Assembly (NCBI GenBank): GCA_965242845.1
Contig: CBDETC010000003.1
Location: 124,001-188,000, forward strand
Origin: RHLJ01 sp965242845
GTDB lineage: Bacteria; Bacteroidota; Rhodothermia; Balneolales; Balneolaceae
Length of the DNA: 64,000 bases
Direction: 5' to 3'
Shown: positions 50,876 to 60,318 of the stretch, piece after piece
Layout: each line of letters starts with the position of its first letter
How positions within the stretch are numbered: position 1 is the first letter of the stretch
Translations under genes and position numbers: made by a program
The notes under the pieces: model-generated
The model's database searches: none
What the model saw: the letters and a program-made list of their open reading frames with translations, nothing else
Told to the model about the DNA's origin: nothing

Positions 50876-52642
50876 ATGGCTAAGGTTGAAGTAGTAATGC
50901 CCCAGATGGGCGAGTCAGTAATGGAAGGAACCGTTATTGAATGGTCGAAAAGTGTAGGGGATTCGGTAGAAGTAGATGAAACACTTCTGGAAATTGCTAC
51001 TGATAAAGTGGATAGTGAAGTTCCATCTCCTGAGGCAGGGGTACTGGTAGAAATTTTAGTGGAAGAGGGAGATACGATAGAAGTTGGGAAACCAATTGCG
51101 ATCATCGAAACAGATGCAAGTGCTGCCGATCCTGTTTCTACCCCGGCGCCTGCTGTAGAAGAAGTTCCTGCTGCTGTTGAGGCTGCTCCCGCTCCTGTGG
51201 CTGTTCAGGAAGAAACAGAAGTTGAAGAAGTTCAAACCGAAACAGTGGTTGAAGTTTCTGGTGGTGAACGAATAGAAGTAGTAATGCCCCAGATGGGTGA
51301 GTCAGTTGTTGAAGCAACCGTAATCGAATGGAGCAAGCAAATTGGAGATGCGGTAGAAGAAGATGAGACATTATTGGAAATCTCAACTGATAAAGTAGAC
51401 AGTGAAGTCCCATCTCCTGCTGCTGGGACATTGGTAGAGATTAGAGCAGAGGCTGATGAGACTATTGAAGTAGGCCAGGTTATCGCAGTAATTGCAACAG
51501 GAGAAGTTAGTGCAGCTCCGGCTGCTCCAGCTCCAGCTCAGGCACCAAAGCAAGAAGAAAAGCCCATCAAAGCCGCGATCACGAAAGAGGATGTGGCTCA
51601 AATGAGGCCCGAAGATTTAATCCAGAACGGTAGTGGTTCAACCCCTGCCGGTGATATTCCCAGAGAAAGTAGTGACGGAAAGTTCTTTTCTCCATTGGTT
51701 CGTTCTATTGCTAAAGAAGAAGGCATTTCAGTACAGGAGTTAGAGTCTATACAGGGGACCGGTAAAGGGGGTAGAGTTTCTAAGAAAGACATTCTTGGCT
51801 ATGTGGAGTCGAGAGGTTCTCAGGCTCCGGCTACTCAGCCAGCTCCCGCTGCTAAACCTGCCTCGACCAAACCAAGTGGTTCGATTCATGCTGGCGAATT
51901 AGATGTTAGCCATGCTCCAAAAGGAGATGTAGAAGTAATCAAAATGGATCGAATGCGAAAGATGATTGCGGAGCACATGGTTCGATCAAAGCAGACCTCG
52001 GCTCACGTTACTACTTTTGCAGAAGTTGATGTTACCAACATGGTTAAATGGAGGAATGCGAATAAAAATAAATTCCTCGAGAAAACAGGAGTCAAGCTCA
52101 CATTTACTCCATTATTTGTTGAAGCGATCATCAAGGCAATGCTGGAATTCCCGATGCTGAATAGCTCTGTAGAGGGTGATAATATTCTTCTCAAAAAGGA
52201 TATCAATTTTGGAATTGCAGTAGCATTAGGAACTGGTGGAGAAGGCGGTCTAATCGTTCCTGTAATGAAAAAGGCTCAGCAAAAAAATCTTGTAGGACTG
52301 GCTGAATCGGTAAATGAAGTAGCGGCGAAGGCTCGTAGTAAGAAACTAAGCCCGGATGATTTGGTGGGTGGTACCATTACTTTAACAAACTATGGTAGCG
52401 TTGGTAATCTTATGGGAACTCCAATTATCAATCAACCACAGGTTGCTATTATTGGTACTGGGGCCATTGTAAAACGTCCTGTTGTAATCGAAACCAGTGA
52501 AGGTGATGTAATTGGAATTCGACAAATGATGTTCCTTTCAATGAGTTACGATCATAGAATTATTGATGGCGCTCATGGTGGAGCATTTGTAAACCGGGTT
52601 AAAGAAATTCTTGAAAATTTTGATCTTGATCGGTCGGTTTAA
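50876..52642 (+). CDS. Dihydrolipoamide acyltransferase E2 subunit with two lipoyl domains
   Basis: A 588-residue E2 of a 2-oxo-acid dehydrogenase complex. Two lipoyl domains have lipoyl lysines K44 and K173, both in T-D-K-V-D-S-E-V-P-S-P. A peripheral-subunit-binding domain starts near 265 (F-F-S-P-L-V-R-S-I-A-K-E-E-G), Ala/Pro-rich linkers follow, and the catalytic core near 360-588 has H-R-I-I-D-G. The substrate could be branched-chain 2-oxo acids, 2-oxoglutarate or pyruvate; the sequence alone does not decide. E1 and E3 genes are not in the window. Palindromic operators lie upstream. Confidence 0.92.
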   Translation: MAKVEVVMPQMGESVMEGTVIEWSKSVGDSVEVDETLLEIATDKVDSEVPSPEAGVLVEILVEEGDTIEVGKPIAIIETDASAADPVSTPAPAVEEVPAAVEAAPAPVAVQEETEVEEVQTETVVEVSGGERIEVVMPQMGESVVEATVIEWSKQIGDAVEEDETLLEISTDKVDSEVPSPAAGTLVEIRAEADETIEVGQVIAVIATGEVSAAPAAPAPAQAPKQEEKPIKAAITKEDVAQMRPEDLIQNGSGSTPAGDIPRESSDGKFFSPLVRSIAKEEGISVQELESIQGTGKGGRVSKKDILGYVESRGSQAPATQPAPAAKPASTKPSGSIHAGELDVSHAPKGDVEVIKMDRMRKMIAEHMVRSKQTSAHVTTFAEVDVTNMVKWRNANKNKFLEKTGVKLTFTPLFVEAIIKAMLEFPMLNSSVEGDNILLKKDINFGIAVALGTGGEGGLIVPVMKKAQQKNLVGLAESVNEVAAKARSKKLSPDDLVGGTITLTNYGSVGNLMGTPIINQPQVAIIGTGAIVKRPVVIETSEGDVIGIRQMMFLSMSYDHRIIDGAHGGAFVNRVKEILENFDLDRSV

Positions 52643-52676
52643 TTCATCTGCTAAATTGAACGATGTATTGGAATAT

Positions 52677-52704
52677 GAGACGTCTTTCTGACGTCTCTTT
52701 TTTT
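52677..52704 (+). terminator. Intrinsic terminator of the E2 gene
   Basis: A perfect 8-bp stem (GAGACGTC at 52677-52684 with GACGTCTC at 52690-52697) followed by seven T's. Confidence 0.9.
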
Positions 52705-52712
52705 GGTAATTA

Positions 52713-53564
52713 ATGCGTGTTGTAAAAGAAATATCTGAAGTAAGGAAAGCAGTAAAAGCATTCCAGTTAGGTGGAAGAACAGTAGCTTTTGTTCCTACAA
52801 TGGGTGCGCTTCACGATGGGCATTTATCTTTATTCAGGTTAGCTAAGTCACATGCAGACGAAGTAATAGTTTCCATTTATGTGAACCCCGAACAATTTGG
52901 GCCAAATGAAGATTTTGGAAGTTACCCAAGAACACTGGAAAGGGATTTGAGTTTTTGTGAGCAAGAGGGTGTATCGGTTGTTTTTACTCCATCAGACGAA
53001 ATCATGTATGGTTCTGATAAAAAGTACTTAAGCATAGCTATCGATGAGCTCAGCGATCATTTAGATGGAGGTAGTCGGCCAGGATATTTTCAAGGAATTG
53101 TACTTGTAGTGAATAAGCTGTTCAACATTGTTCAGCCAGATTATTCTGTTTTTGGGCAAAAAGATTATCAGCAGTTTCAGATAATAAATCAGATGGTCAA
53201 GGAATTTAACCATGACTTGGAGCTGATTATGGCACCAATAGAACGAGCAGAAGATGGACTGGCTCTGAGCAGCAGGAACGCATATCTGAACGAAGAGGAA
53301 AGAAGAAAGGCTCCGGAAATGTATGTAAGGATGAAACAAGCGGTAGTAAAAATCCAGAATGGATTTATAGAACCAAAAGAATTGTTAATCGGTTATCAAA
53401 ATGAGCTTGAAGCATTAGGCTTCAAAAATGATTATCTTAGCGTGTATTCGATGGATAAACTTACTCCTGTTTCAATACTTAAAAGAGGGGAAACGTACCT
53501 GCTTGCCGGTGCTGTTTATCTTGGAAAAACAAGGTTGATTGATAACATAATTTTTGAGTGTTAG
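52713..53564 (+). CDS. panC: Pantothenate synthetase
   Basis: A 283-residue enzyme joining pantoate and beta-alanine with ATP. Signatures are P-T-M-G-A-L-H-D-G-H (HxGH-type site), F-G-Q-K-D-Y-Q-Q and L-A-L-S-S-R-N. Length is normal for the family. It starts 8 bases after the E2 terminator's T-run and is followed 3 bases later by panD, forming a panCD operon that supplies pantothenate for coenzyme A and for the phosphopantetheine arms of carrier proteins such as the one in the lipid locus. Confidence 0.97.
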   Translation: MRVVKEISEVRKAVKAFQLGGRTVAFVPTMGALHDGHLSLFRLAKSHADEVIVSIYVNPEQFGPNEDFGSYPRTLERDLSFCEQEGVSVVFTPSDEIMYGSDKKYLSIAIDELSDHLDGGSRPGYFQGIVLVVNKLFNIVQPDYSVFGQKDYQQFQIINQMVKEFNHDLELIMAPIERAEDGLALSSRNAYLNEEERRKAPEMYVRMKQAVVKIQNGFIEPKELLIGYQNELEALGFKNDYLSVYSMDKLTPVSILKRGETYLLAGAVYLGKTRLIDNIIFEC

Positions 53565-53567
53565 GCG

Positions 53568-53978
53568 ATGAAGCTAACCATGTTTAAATCTAAACTGCAC
53601 CAAATGAGGGTTACTGAAGCTAACCTGATGTACGAGGGAAGTATTACCATCGATCAGGATCTGTTGGATGCTGCTAATCTTCTTCCTTACGAAAAAGTTC
53701 AGGTAGTTAATATTACCAACGGTAGCCGTTTAGAAACCTATACTATTCCCGGAGAGAGAGGAAGCAGGACCTGTTGTTTAAACGGAGCGGCAGCAAGGCT
53801 TACACAGGTAGATGATCGCATTATTGTGATAAGTTATGCTGAAATGAGCCCGGAAGAAGCAAGGGAACATAAGCCAAGAGTGGTGATTGTAGATGAGAAT
53901 AATGACCCCAAATCTATTCTTGATTATTCTCAACCGGCAACAAAGTACGACCTGGAAACGGGGCTCCTAGATTTTTAG
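53568..53978 (+). CDS. panD: Aspartate 1-decarboxylase proenzyme
   Basis: A 136-residue pyruvoyl-dependent decarboxylase. The self-cleavage site G24-S25 is in Y-E-G-S-I-T-I-D, where Ser becomes the pyruvoyl group. It makes beta-alanine for the PanC reaction. Conserved N-G-A-A-A-R and I-I-V-I-S-Y-A also fit. It is the second gene of the panCD operon. A weak AT-rich inverted repeat follows but no clear terminator. Confidence 0.97.
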   Translation: MKLTMFKSKLHQMRVTEANLMYEGSITIDQDLLDAANLLPYEKVQVVNITNGSRLETYTIPGERGSRTCCLNGAAARLTQVDDRIIVISYAEMSPEEAREHKPRVVIVDENNDPKSILDYSQPATKYDLETGLLDF

Positions 53979-54080
53979 TTTTACTTTTTCTTACCAAAAC
54001 TTGTAAAACTTTTTTTGGTTGGCAGCCGTCTTCTTACAAATCGGCATATCTTGAGCCGTTAATAATTCATTACTCTATCC

Positions 54081-55340
54081 ATGCAAAAGAAAATTGTAAT
54101 TCCAATCATAGTCGTTGTTTTAGTATCTATTACCTGGTTCTTCACAACGAGAGATAGTTCAGAGAGCGTTGAACTATATGCCAGTCCTGCAATGGGCGAA
54201 TTTATTGTAGATGTTACCACCACAGGAGAATTGAGAGCTAAAAACTCGACCGAAATTAAAGGCCCGCAAGGCGTAAGAGATTTTAGGGTAAATAATATGA
54301 GAATACAGCGGCTCATCCCTGAAGGCACTATTGTTGAAAAAGGGGACTTTGTTGCAGAGCTTGATCGATCAGAAATCATGGGCAAGATGCAAGATGCTCA
54401 ACTAGATTTGCAGTCAGCTCAATCCCAGGTTACCCAGGCTCAGCTCGATAGTACATTAGAGCTTTCTCAGGCCAGAGACAATCTCATAAATCTTGAATTC
54501 GCTCTTGAAGAAAGACAAATAGCAGTTGATCAGTCTCAATATGAATCGCCAGCTGTGCAGCGTCAGGCTGAAATTGATTTGGATAAGGCTCGTCGCCAGT
54601 TAGCTCAGGAACAGAAAAACTATGACACTAAAGTGCTTCAGGCCGAAGCAAAGCTTAAAGAAGTAGAAACGGAGTTAATTAAGAAGCAAAACGAGATCAA
54701 CAAGATCAGGGAGTTGATGGGGGAATTCACCGTTTTTGCACCAGATAAAGGGATGGTGATTTACAGAAGGAACTGGAACGGATCAAAGATAACAGAAGGC
54801 GAACAGATTAGTGCCTGGAGCCCTGTAGTGGCCGAACTCCCTGATTTTACGATCATGGAATCAGTGACCTATGTTAATGAGGTAGATATTCAGAAAGTAG
54901 AGGTTGGTCAAAGAGTAGAAATAGGATTGGATGCAGTTCCGGATAAACGACTTACTGGTATTATTACCGACGTAGCAAATATTGGAGAGCAAAGAAAAAA
55001 CTACGACTCTAAAGTATTTGAGGTCACTATCGAAGTGAATGAGAGTGACAGTTTGCTTCGGCCAGCAATGACTACCAGTAATAAGATTTTTATTGATAAG
55101 ATCGAAGAAGCCCTTCATGTTCCTCTTGAAGCTGTTCATGCAGTAGACTCACTGAGTTATGTATTTAAGAGAGATGGATTATCACCAGTAATGCAACAAG
55201 TAGAACTCGGATTGATTAATGACAATTCTGTGATTATTCATAGAGGTGTGGCAATGGAAGACGAGTTGTTCTTAACCATGCCAAGCGATACCTCCGGGAT
55301 TAGAAGAATAATGCTGAGCGAACAAATCACACAAAACTAA
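54081..55340 (+). CDS. HlyD/MacA-type periplasmic adaptor protein
   Basis: A 419-residue membrane fusion protein with one N-terminal membrane anchor, a biotinyl-lipoyl-like hairpin split by a long coiled coil (residues about 100-210, rich in Gln, Glu and Lys) and beta-barrel segments (E-L-P-D-F-T-I-M-E-S-V then V-G-Q-R-V-E-I-G). It bridges an inner-membrane transporter and a TolC channel. It is the first gene of a three-gene operon with a MacB-like permease and a TolC protein. Confidence 0.9.
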   Translation: MQKKIVIPIIVVVLVSITWFFTTRDSSESVELYASPAMGEFIVDVTTTGELRAKNSTEIKGPQGVRDFRVNNMRIQRLIPEGTIVEKGDFVAELDRSEIMGKMQDAQLDLQSAQSQVTQAQLDSTLELSQARDNLINLEFALEERQIAVDQSQYESPAVQRQAEIDLDKARRQLAQEQKNYDTKVLQAEAKLKEVETELIKKQNEINKIRELMGEFTVFAPDKGMVIYRRNWNGSKITEGEQISAWSPVVAELPDFTIMESVTYVNEVDIQKVEVGQRVEIGLDAVPDKRLTGIITDVANIGEQRKNYDSKVFEVTIEVNESDSLLRPAMTTSNKIFIDKIEEALHVPLEAVHAVDSLSYVFKRDGLSPVMQQVELGLINDNSVIIHRGVAMEDELFLTMPSDTSGIRRIMLSEQITQN

Positions 55341-55346
55341 GACTCA

Positions 55347-56708
55347 GTGCTTCAAAAACTACTTTACAATTTTGATATTGCCATTGAGGCTATACAAAGG
55401 AATAAGCTACGCGCTTTTCTCACCTCATTAGGTATAATTTTCGGTGTGGCATCAGTAATTGCGATGCTTGCTATTGGTACTGGTGCTCAACAGGAGGTAC
55501 TGGCTCAAATGCAGTTATTGGGTACCAACAATGTGATCATTCAGCCAGTAATGGATCAATTTGAAGGAACACTAGCCCAGGCAAGTGAGGGTGAAAGCGA
55601 TGTGAAAAAATACTCCCCCGGACTCACACTTCATGATTTAGCCAGCATCAAGGAGTATGTACCTGAAGTTGAATACATCAGTCCAGAGATCATATTCGAA
55701 ACTAACTTTATTCGTAATGCGAGAATGAGAAGCGGAAAAGTCGTTGGTGTGACGGATGAGTATTTCTTCATTAGCAATTTCGATATTCAGGATGGAAAGA
55801 ACTTTTCTGATCTGCAAATACGTAACTCTGAACCAGTTGCCATTATAGGGAGCGATGTGAGGACCAAGTTTTTTGCCGGGGAAGACCCGATTGGTAAAAA
55901 GATTAAAGTGGGGAACCTATGGCTTACTGTAATTGGTGTTCTTGAGAAAAAAGAACTCTCTACAGAAAATATAGAAAGCCTCGGGATACGTAATTACAAC
56001 CTGGATATTTTTATGCCGGCAACTACCCTGTTGCTTCGTTTCAAAAACCGGGCCCTTGTTACGAAAGATGATATCGATGCAAGTGCAGGTGGTTTTGGAG
56101 GAAGGGTTTTTATCATCGGCGGTCCAGATGAAGAAGAGGAAGAGGCCGACGTAAATTACAATCAGTTGGATAAATTGATCGTTCGGGTTACTGATTCCAA
56201 GTTCAGTGTTTCTATTGCCGATGTTCTTTCCAGAATGCTAAAGAGAAGGCATAACGAAGTGGTTGATTTTGAGATTATTGTTCCCGAACAGTTACTGCAA
56301 CAAGAACAGCGCACCAAACGTATTTTCAACATTGTATTATCCTCTATTGCCTCTATTTCATTGATTGTTGGTGGGATTGGAATCATGAATATTATGCTGG
56401 CTTCTGTAGTTGAGCGCTATCGAGAGATTGGTGTTCGAATGGCAGTAGGAGCACAAAAGAAGGATATCGAGCTTCAATTTTTAACCGAAGCACTTGCAAT
56501 TAGTATCACAGGAGGGGTGCTCGGTATAATCCTTGGAATGGGTTTCAGTGTGGCGATTGAACTTTCTGCAGAAATTGCGACGATTGTAGAACCAATATCT
56601 ATAGTTATCTCCTTCGGGGTAGCATTAATTATCGGGGTTGTTTTTGGTTACTTCCCCGCAAAAAGAGCTGCACAACAAGATCCAGTACACGCTTTACGCC
56701 ATGAATAA
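55347..56708 (+). CDS. MacB-like ABC transporter permease (FtsX fold, no ATPase domain)
   Basis: A 453-residue permease starting at GTG. The order is transmembrane helix at about 20-45, a periplasmic core domain of about 270 residues with N-V-I-I-Q-P near its start, then three helices at about 335-450 ending in F-P-A-K-R-A-A-Q-Q-D-P-V-H-A-L-R, the FtsX/MacB signature. MacB normally has an N-terminal ATPase; here it is absent and none is in the operon, so the ATPase must be encoded elsewhere. Likely substrates are lipopeptides, toxins or envelope molecules. Confidence 0.9.
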   Translation: MLQKLLYNFDIAIEAIQRNKLRAFLTSLGIIFGVASVIAMLAIGTGAQQEVLAQMQLLGTNNVIIQPVMDQFEGTLAQASEGESDVKKYSPGLTLHDLASIKEYVPEVEYISPEIIFETNFIRNARMRSGKVVGVTDEYFFISNFDIQDGKNFSDLQIRNSEPVAIIGSDVRTKFFAGEDPIGKKIKVGNLWLTVIGVLEKKELSTENIESLGIRNYNLDIFMPATTLLLRFKNRALVTKDDIDASAGGFGGRVFIIGGPDEEEEEADVNYNQLDKLIVRVTDSKFSVSIADVLSRMLKRRHNEVVDFEIIVPEQLLQQEQRTKRIFNIVLSSIASISLIVGGIGIMNIMLASVVERYREIGVRMAVGAQKKDIELQFLTEALAISITGGVLGIILGMGFSVAIELSAEIATIVEPISIVISFGVALIIGVVFGYFPAKRAAQQDPVHALRHE

Positions 56709-58173
56709 ATTTTTCTTACCAGTTTTTGTTTTTTTGTTATTGCTAGTGCCAACTAAAAGCACTCAAGCCCAACAACAGGTGCTAACCCTTGAACAAAGTA
56801 TCGAATATGCCAAGCAGAATAGCCCGCTTTCGAGGGCTGCCCGGTTTTCAATACTCTCTGCTAAGTGGAGGTACAAGTCATTCAGGGCAGATCTACTCCC
56901 TAGTTTTACGCTAACAGGAGACGCACCAAATTACAATAAGTCTATTTTCTCGAATACTCTGGATGACGGTACCATTACCTTTTCTTCCAGAACTCAATCT
57001 GAAGCTTCAGCGGCACTCTCGGTAAATCAGAATATTTTACCAACAGGGGGTGCGCTATCTCTTTCTTCGGGCATAACTCGTCTGGGAATTTTTCAGGGAG
57101 AAAACACCTATTTATGGCAAAGTACTCCGCTTGTTGCGAGTCTTCGTCAGCCAATATTCCAGTTCAATTCGATAAAATGGCAAAACCGAACGGAGCCACT
57201 TCGGTATCAGATAGCTCAAAAGCAGTACATCGAGGATATGGAAGATATAGCCTTTACGGTTACACAGGGCTTTTTCGATCTATTACTTGCCAAGATAAAC
57301 GTTGAAGTGGCCGAGTTTAATGTTACTGTAAATGATTCCATCTACAACATTTCCCAGGGCCGCTTCCAGGTAGGTAATATTGCAGAGAATGAACTACTAC
57401 AGAGTGAATTGGAATTTCGAAACGCAGCCACTTCTCTAACGACTGCTCAGCTAAGCTATCAAAGGGCGGAGGAAAATTTTAAAGCTCTTCTTGGAATAGA
57501 TGATAATGTTGAGTTAGAAATTTTAGCACCATCAGTTGCTTCAGATGTTACTGTTGATGTAGACAAAGCTCTGGAATTAGCTATAGAGAACAATAGCACT
57601 TCTCTACAATTCGAACTAAATGAACTATTGGCTGATCAGGCTTATGAGCAGGCAAAAAGAAGTACAGGTTTCTCAGCGACATTAAGAGCTGATTTCGGAT
57701 TGAACCAAACTTCTACCGAGTTATCAGAATTATACCAGGATCCTCAAAACCGGCAGTTTTTTACGCTAGGTTTTCAAATACCTTTATTTAATTGGGGGAA
57801 AAACCTGGCTGAAATTCGATCAGCGAGAAACCAGCAACAAGAGACCGCAAATACTATTGCTTATCAAAAGCTTCAGTTTGAGCTCAGTGTAAAAAGTACC
57901 GTAAGGGAATTCCCGCAATTAAGGGATCAGGTGGAGTTGGCAAGAATCTCTGATGACATAGCCGCAAGAAGATATGATGTAGCAAAAAACAGGTATCTAA
58001 TTGGAAGGATTGATGTCACAGATCTATTCATCGCTCAGAATCAGAAAGATAGTTCCCGACGTAGCTACATCCAGTCGCTAAGAAGTTACTGGGAAGGATA
58101 CTACAATCTCAGAAGGCTCACTCTTTATGATTTTGAGAGCAACCTGCCAATCATGTACATAACCGAATTTTAA
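56701..58173 (+). CDS. TolC family outer-membrane efflux protein
   Basis: A protein of 490 residues starting at the ATG at 56701, which overlaps the permease stop by 8 bases; this gives a proper signal peptide ending in T-Q-A-Q. The earlier start at 56638 lies in the permease gene and lacks a signal. Helical repeats of the TolC barrel-tunnel fold are visible (T-L-E-Q-S-I-E-Y-A near the N-terminus, then long amphipathic helices twice). It completes the adaptor-permease-channel set. The end overlaps the convergent M20 gene by four bases (TTAA). Confidence 0.9.
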   Translation: MNKFFLPVFVFLLLLVPTKSTQAQQQVLTLEQSIEYAKQNSPLSRAARFSILSAKWRYKSFRADLLPSFTLTGDAPNYNKSIFSNTLDDGTITFSSRTQSEASAALSVNQNILPTGGALSLSSGITRLGIFQGENTYLWQSTPLVASLRQPIFQFNSIKWQNRTEPLRYQIAQKQYIEDMEDIAFTVTQGFFDLLLAKINVEVAEFNVTVNDSIYNISQGRFQVGNIAENELLQSELEFRNAATSLTTAQLSYQRAEENFKALLGIDDNVELEILAPSVASDVTVDVDKALELAIENNSTSLQFELNELLADQAYEQAKRSTGFSATLRADFGLNQTSTELSELYQDPQNRQFFTLGFQIPLFNWGKNLAEIRSARNQQQETANTIAYQKLQFELSVKSTVREFPQLRDQVELARISDDIAARRYDVAKNRYLIGRIDVTDLFIAQNQKDSSRRSYIQSLRSYWEGYYNLRRLTLYDFESNLPIMYITEF

Positions 58174-59543
58174 GAGCTGAATTCAGGAAGCAACTCAAAG
58201 AAACGAGCAGAAGTTTTAATTCCACGGTAAAAGTCTTCGATAGAAAAATGCTCGTTTGGCGAGTGAATAGCGTTACTGGTTAGTCCAAATCCCATTAAAA
58301 TTGATTCTACACCAAGCACTCTTTTGAAGTCAGCTACAATAGGAATAGAACCGCCTTCTCTGGAGAATAATACCTCTTTGTTATATACCTCTTCAAAAGC
58401 CTTGGCGCCAGCTTTCAACCCATAAAAATCAAGGTTTGTTATGGACGCAAAACCTCCATGGTGTTCGGTAACAGTAACCTTTACAGTATCTGGAGCAATG
58501 CTTTCAAAGTACTCTTTAAAAAGTCGAGCAATTTCTTTCGGGTGCTGATCTGGTACAAGGCGCATGCTTATTTTCGCACCTGCTTTAGAAGGAAGCACCG
58601 TTTTAGCTCCTTCTCCCTGATAGCCGCCCCAAATCCCATTTACATCCAGGGTTGGTCTGGCTGAAGCACGTTCAAGTGTGGTATAGCCTTCTTCACCATG
58701 CACAGCTTCGATGTCAAGGGATTTCTTGTAAGCCTCTTCATCAAAAGGGAGCGAAGCCGATGCCTCTCGATCAGCCTGAGTAAGCGGAACTACGGCATCA
58801 TAAAAACCTGGGATTTGTATCACACCATTTTCATCCTTTAGCTTGGCTACCATTTCGCAGAGCACATTCAAAGGGTTTTCTACTGCTCCGCCATAAACTC
58901 CAGAGTGTAAATCACGATTTGGGCCTACTACTTCTACTTCCATGTAAGCAAGTCCGCGCAGCCCATAGGTGATAGAAGGTTGATCTTTTCCGAACATGGC
59001 TGTATCAGAAATCAATACCATATCACAGGCTAATAGCTCTTTATGAGCTTCAAGGAATGGAACGAGGTTTGGAGAGCCAATTTCCTCTTCTCCCTCAAGG
59101 ATGAATTTGACGTTTACAGGAATTGGATTTCCAGACTTTACAAACGACTCAATAGCTTTTACATGGGTATAGGCTTGTCCCTTGTCGTCACTAGCTCCAC
59201 GGGCAAAAATATTTCCTTCTTTAATAGTTGGTTCAAAAGGAGGTGTATCCCAAAGATCTTCAGGGTCAGAAGGTTGAACATCATAGTGACCGTAAACAAG
59301 TACGGTTGGTCTGTCAGAATAAGGACAGTGTTCACCGTAAACAATTGGGTTTCCGGGAGTCTCAAAAAGTTCAACACTATCAAGATCGAGCTCGTTTAGT
59401 TTACCTAACAGGAAATCGGCAGCTTGCTGGATAGCATCTTTCTTTGTTGAATCGGTACTAATGCTAGGGATTCTAAGCAGGTCGAGTAATTCATTTAAGA
59501 ATTTTTCCTGGTTTGCGTCTATATATGATTGAGGGGTACTCAT
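58170..59543 (-). CDS. M20 family dipeptidase
   Basis: A 457-residue cytosolic zinc dipeptidase. Signatures are V-Y-G-H-Y-D-V-Q-P (first metal His and its Asp), G-A-S-D-D-K-G-Q (bridging Asp region) and L-E-G-E-E-E-I-G-S-P (catalytic Glu pair). Length and W-D-T-P-P-F-E-P segment match the M20/CNDP-type dipeptidases. It lies 10 bases after batE on the same strand and may be carried on the Bat operon transcript. Confidence 0.95.
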   Translation of the reverse strand: MSTPQSYIDANQEKFLNELLDLLRIPSISTDSTKKDAIQQAADFLLGKLNELDLDSVELFETPGNPIVYGEHCPYSDRPTVLVYGHYDVQPSDPEDLWDTPPFEPTIKEGNIFARGASDDKGQAYTHVKAIESFVKSGNPIPVNVKFILEGEEEIGSPNLVPFLEAHKELLACDMVLISDTAMFGKDQPSITYGLRGLAYMEVEVVGPNRDLHSGVYGGAVENPLNVLCEMVAKLKDENGVIQIPGFYDAVVPLTQADREASASLPFDEEAYKKSLDIEAVHGEEGYTTLERASARPTLDVNGIWGGYQGEGAKTVLPSKAGAKISMRLVPDQHPKEIARLFKEYFESIAPDTVKVTVTEHHGGFASITNLDFYGLKAGAKAFEEVYNKEVLFSREGGSIPIVADFKRVLGVESILMGFGLTSNAIHSPNEHFSIEDFYRGIKTSARFFELLPEFSS

Positions 59544-59553
59544 TTAAACTCCA

Positions 59554-60318
59554 TTATAAAATTTTGACTCCGTGTTTCTCTACCCAGCCAAACTGGCCAT
59601 TACCCAAACGGATATAAATCCAATCCTGATTATTGGCACTTGTTGTTGCATCAACTGTGATTTCATAGCCTTCATAAGCAAGGCTAACTAAATCAGAAGA
59701 ATCATCTGGGTTTTGCCTTACTTGTAGTTCACTTTCAATGATAACAGCTTGACTATACCGATAATCTATATAGTCTACATAAAAAGCTAATAAGACGATC
59801 AAAAAACCTGGTAATGAAATAGAAAGCAGGGTATTTCGGTGCTTACTAAGTTCCATCACCTTAAACCATCGCAAAAGAATTAATACGAGGGCAATAAGTA
59901 ATAGAAAAAATCCTATTAAGAATACACCTTGGGCAGTTGGCCCTTCTTTAAGCCAATCAACGGCCCGGTCCCATGGCAATTTAGGTAACATCGCTGACTG
60001 CCTGCTGAACTGAGACTCAATATATTGAAGCGCATTCTGAGCTGAGGATTCGGTAGAAGTAAATGTGCTTGCTTTCAGAAAGTAATATTTAGCCAAACCC
60101 ATGGAATCGATTTGAGTCGCAGCGATTCCCATATTAAGGAAAAGAGCTCCGGAGATATTATTTGTCGCTTCTATGCTTCGATATTGCTCTAGTGCTGCAT
60201 AATAGTCACTTTCTTCAAGTAGCGTATTGGCCCGGTCAAAAATCAATTGCGGATTAGTTTGTGCTAATACCAGGCAAGGGCCTAATAAGATGAAAAGAAG
60301 AATACTGAAGGCTCTCAT
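59554..60318 (-). CDS. batE: BatE-like TPR/SH3 membrane protein
   Basis: A 254-residue exported protein: signal peptide (to V-L-A-Q), TPR-like helices at about 25-105, two membrane helices at about 133-150 and 163-182, and a C-terminal bacterial SH3-like domain ending in F-G-W-V-E-K-H-G-V-K-I-L. This matches BatE of the Bat (aerotolerance) operon. It overlaps batD by four bases. Confidence 0.85.
   Translation of the reverse strand: MRAFSILLFILLGPCLVLAQTNPQLIFDRANTLLEESDYYAALEQYRSIEATNNISGALFLNMGIAATQIDSMGLAKYYFLKASTFTSTESSAQNALQYIESQFSRQSAMLPKLPWDRAVDWLKEGPTAQGVFLIGFFLLLIALVLILLRWFKVMELSKHRNTLLSISLPGFLIVLLAFYVDYIDYRYSQAVIIESELQVRQNPDDSSDLVSLAYEGYEITVDATTSANNQDWIYIRLGNGQFGWVEKHGVKIL

Noticed and set aside
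53993..54019. Inverted repeat after panD as a terminator
   Set aside because: The stem (ACCAAAA with TTTTGGT) is AT-rich, the loop is long and no T-run follows, so the support is too weak.
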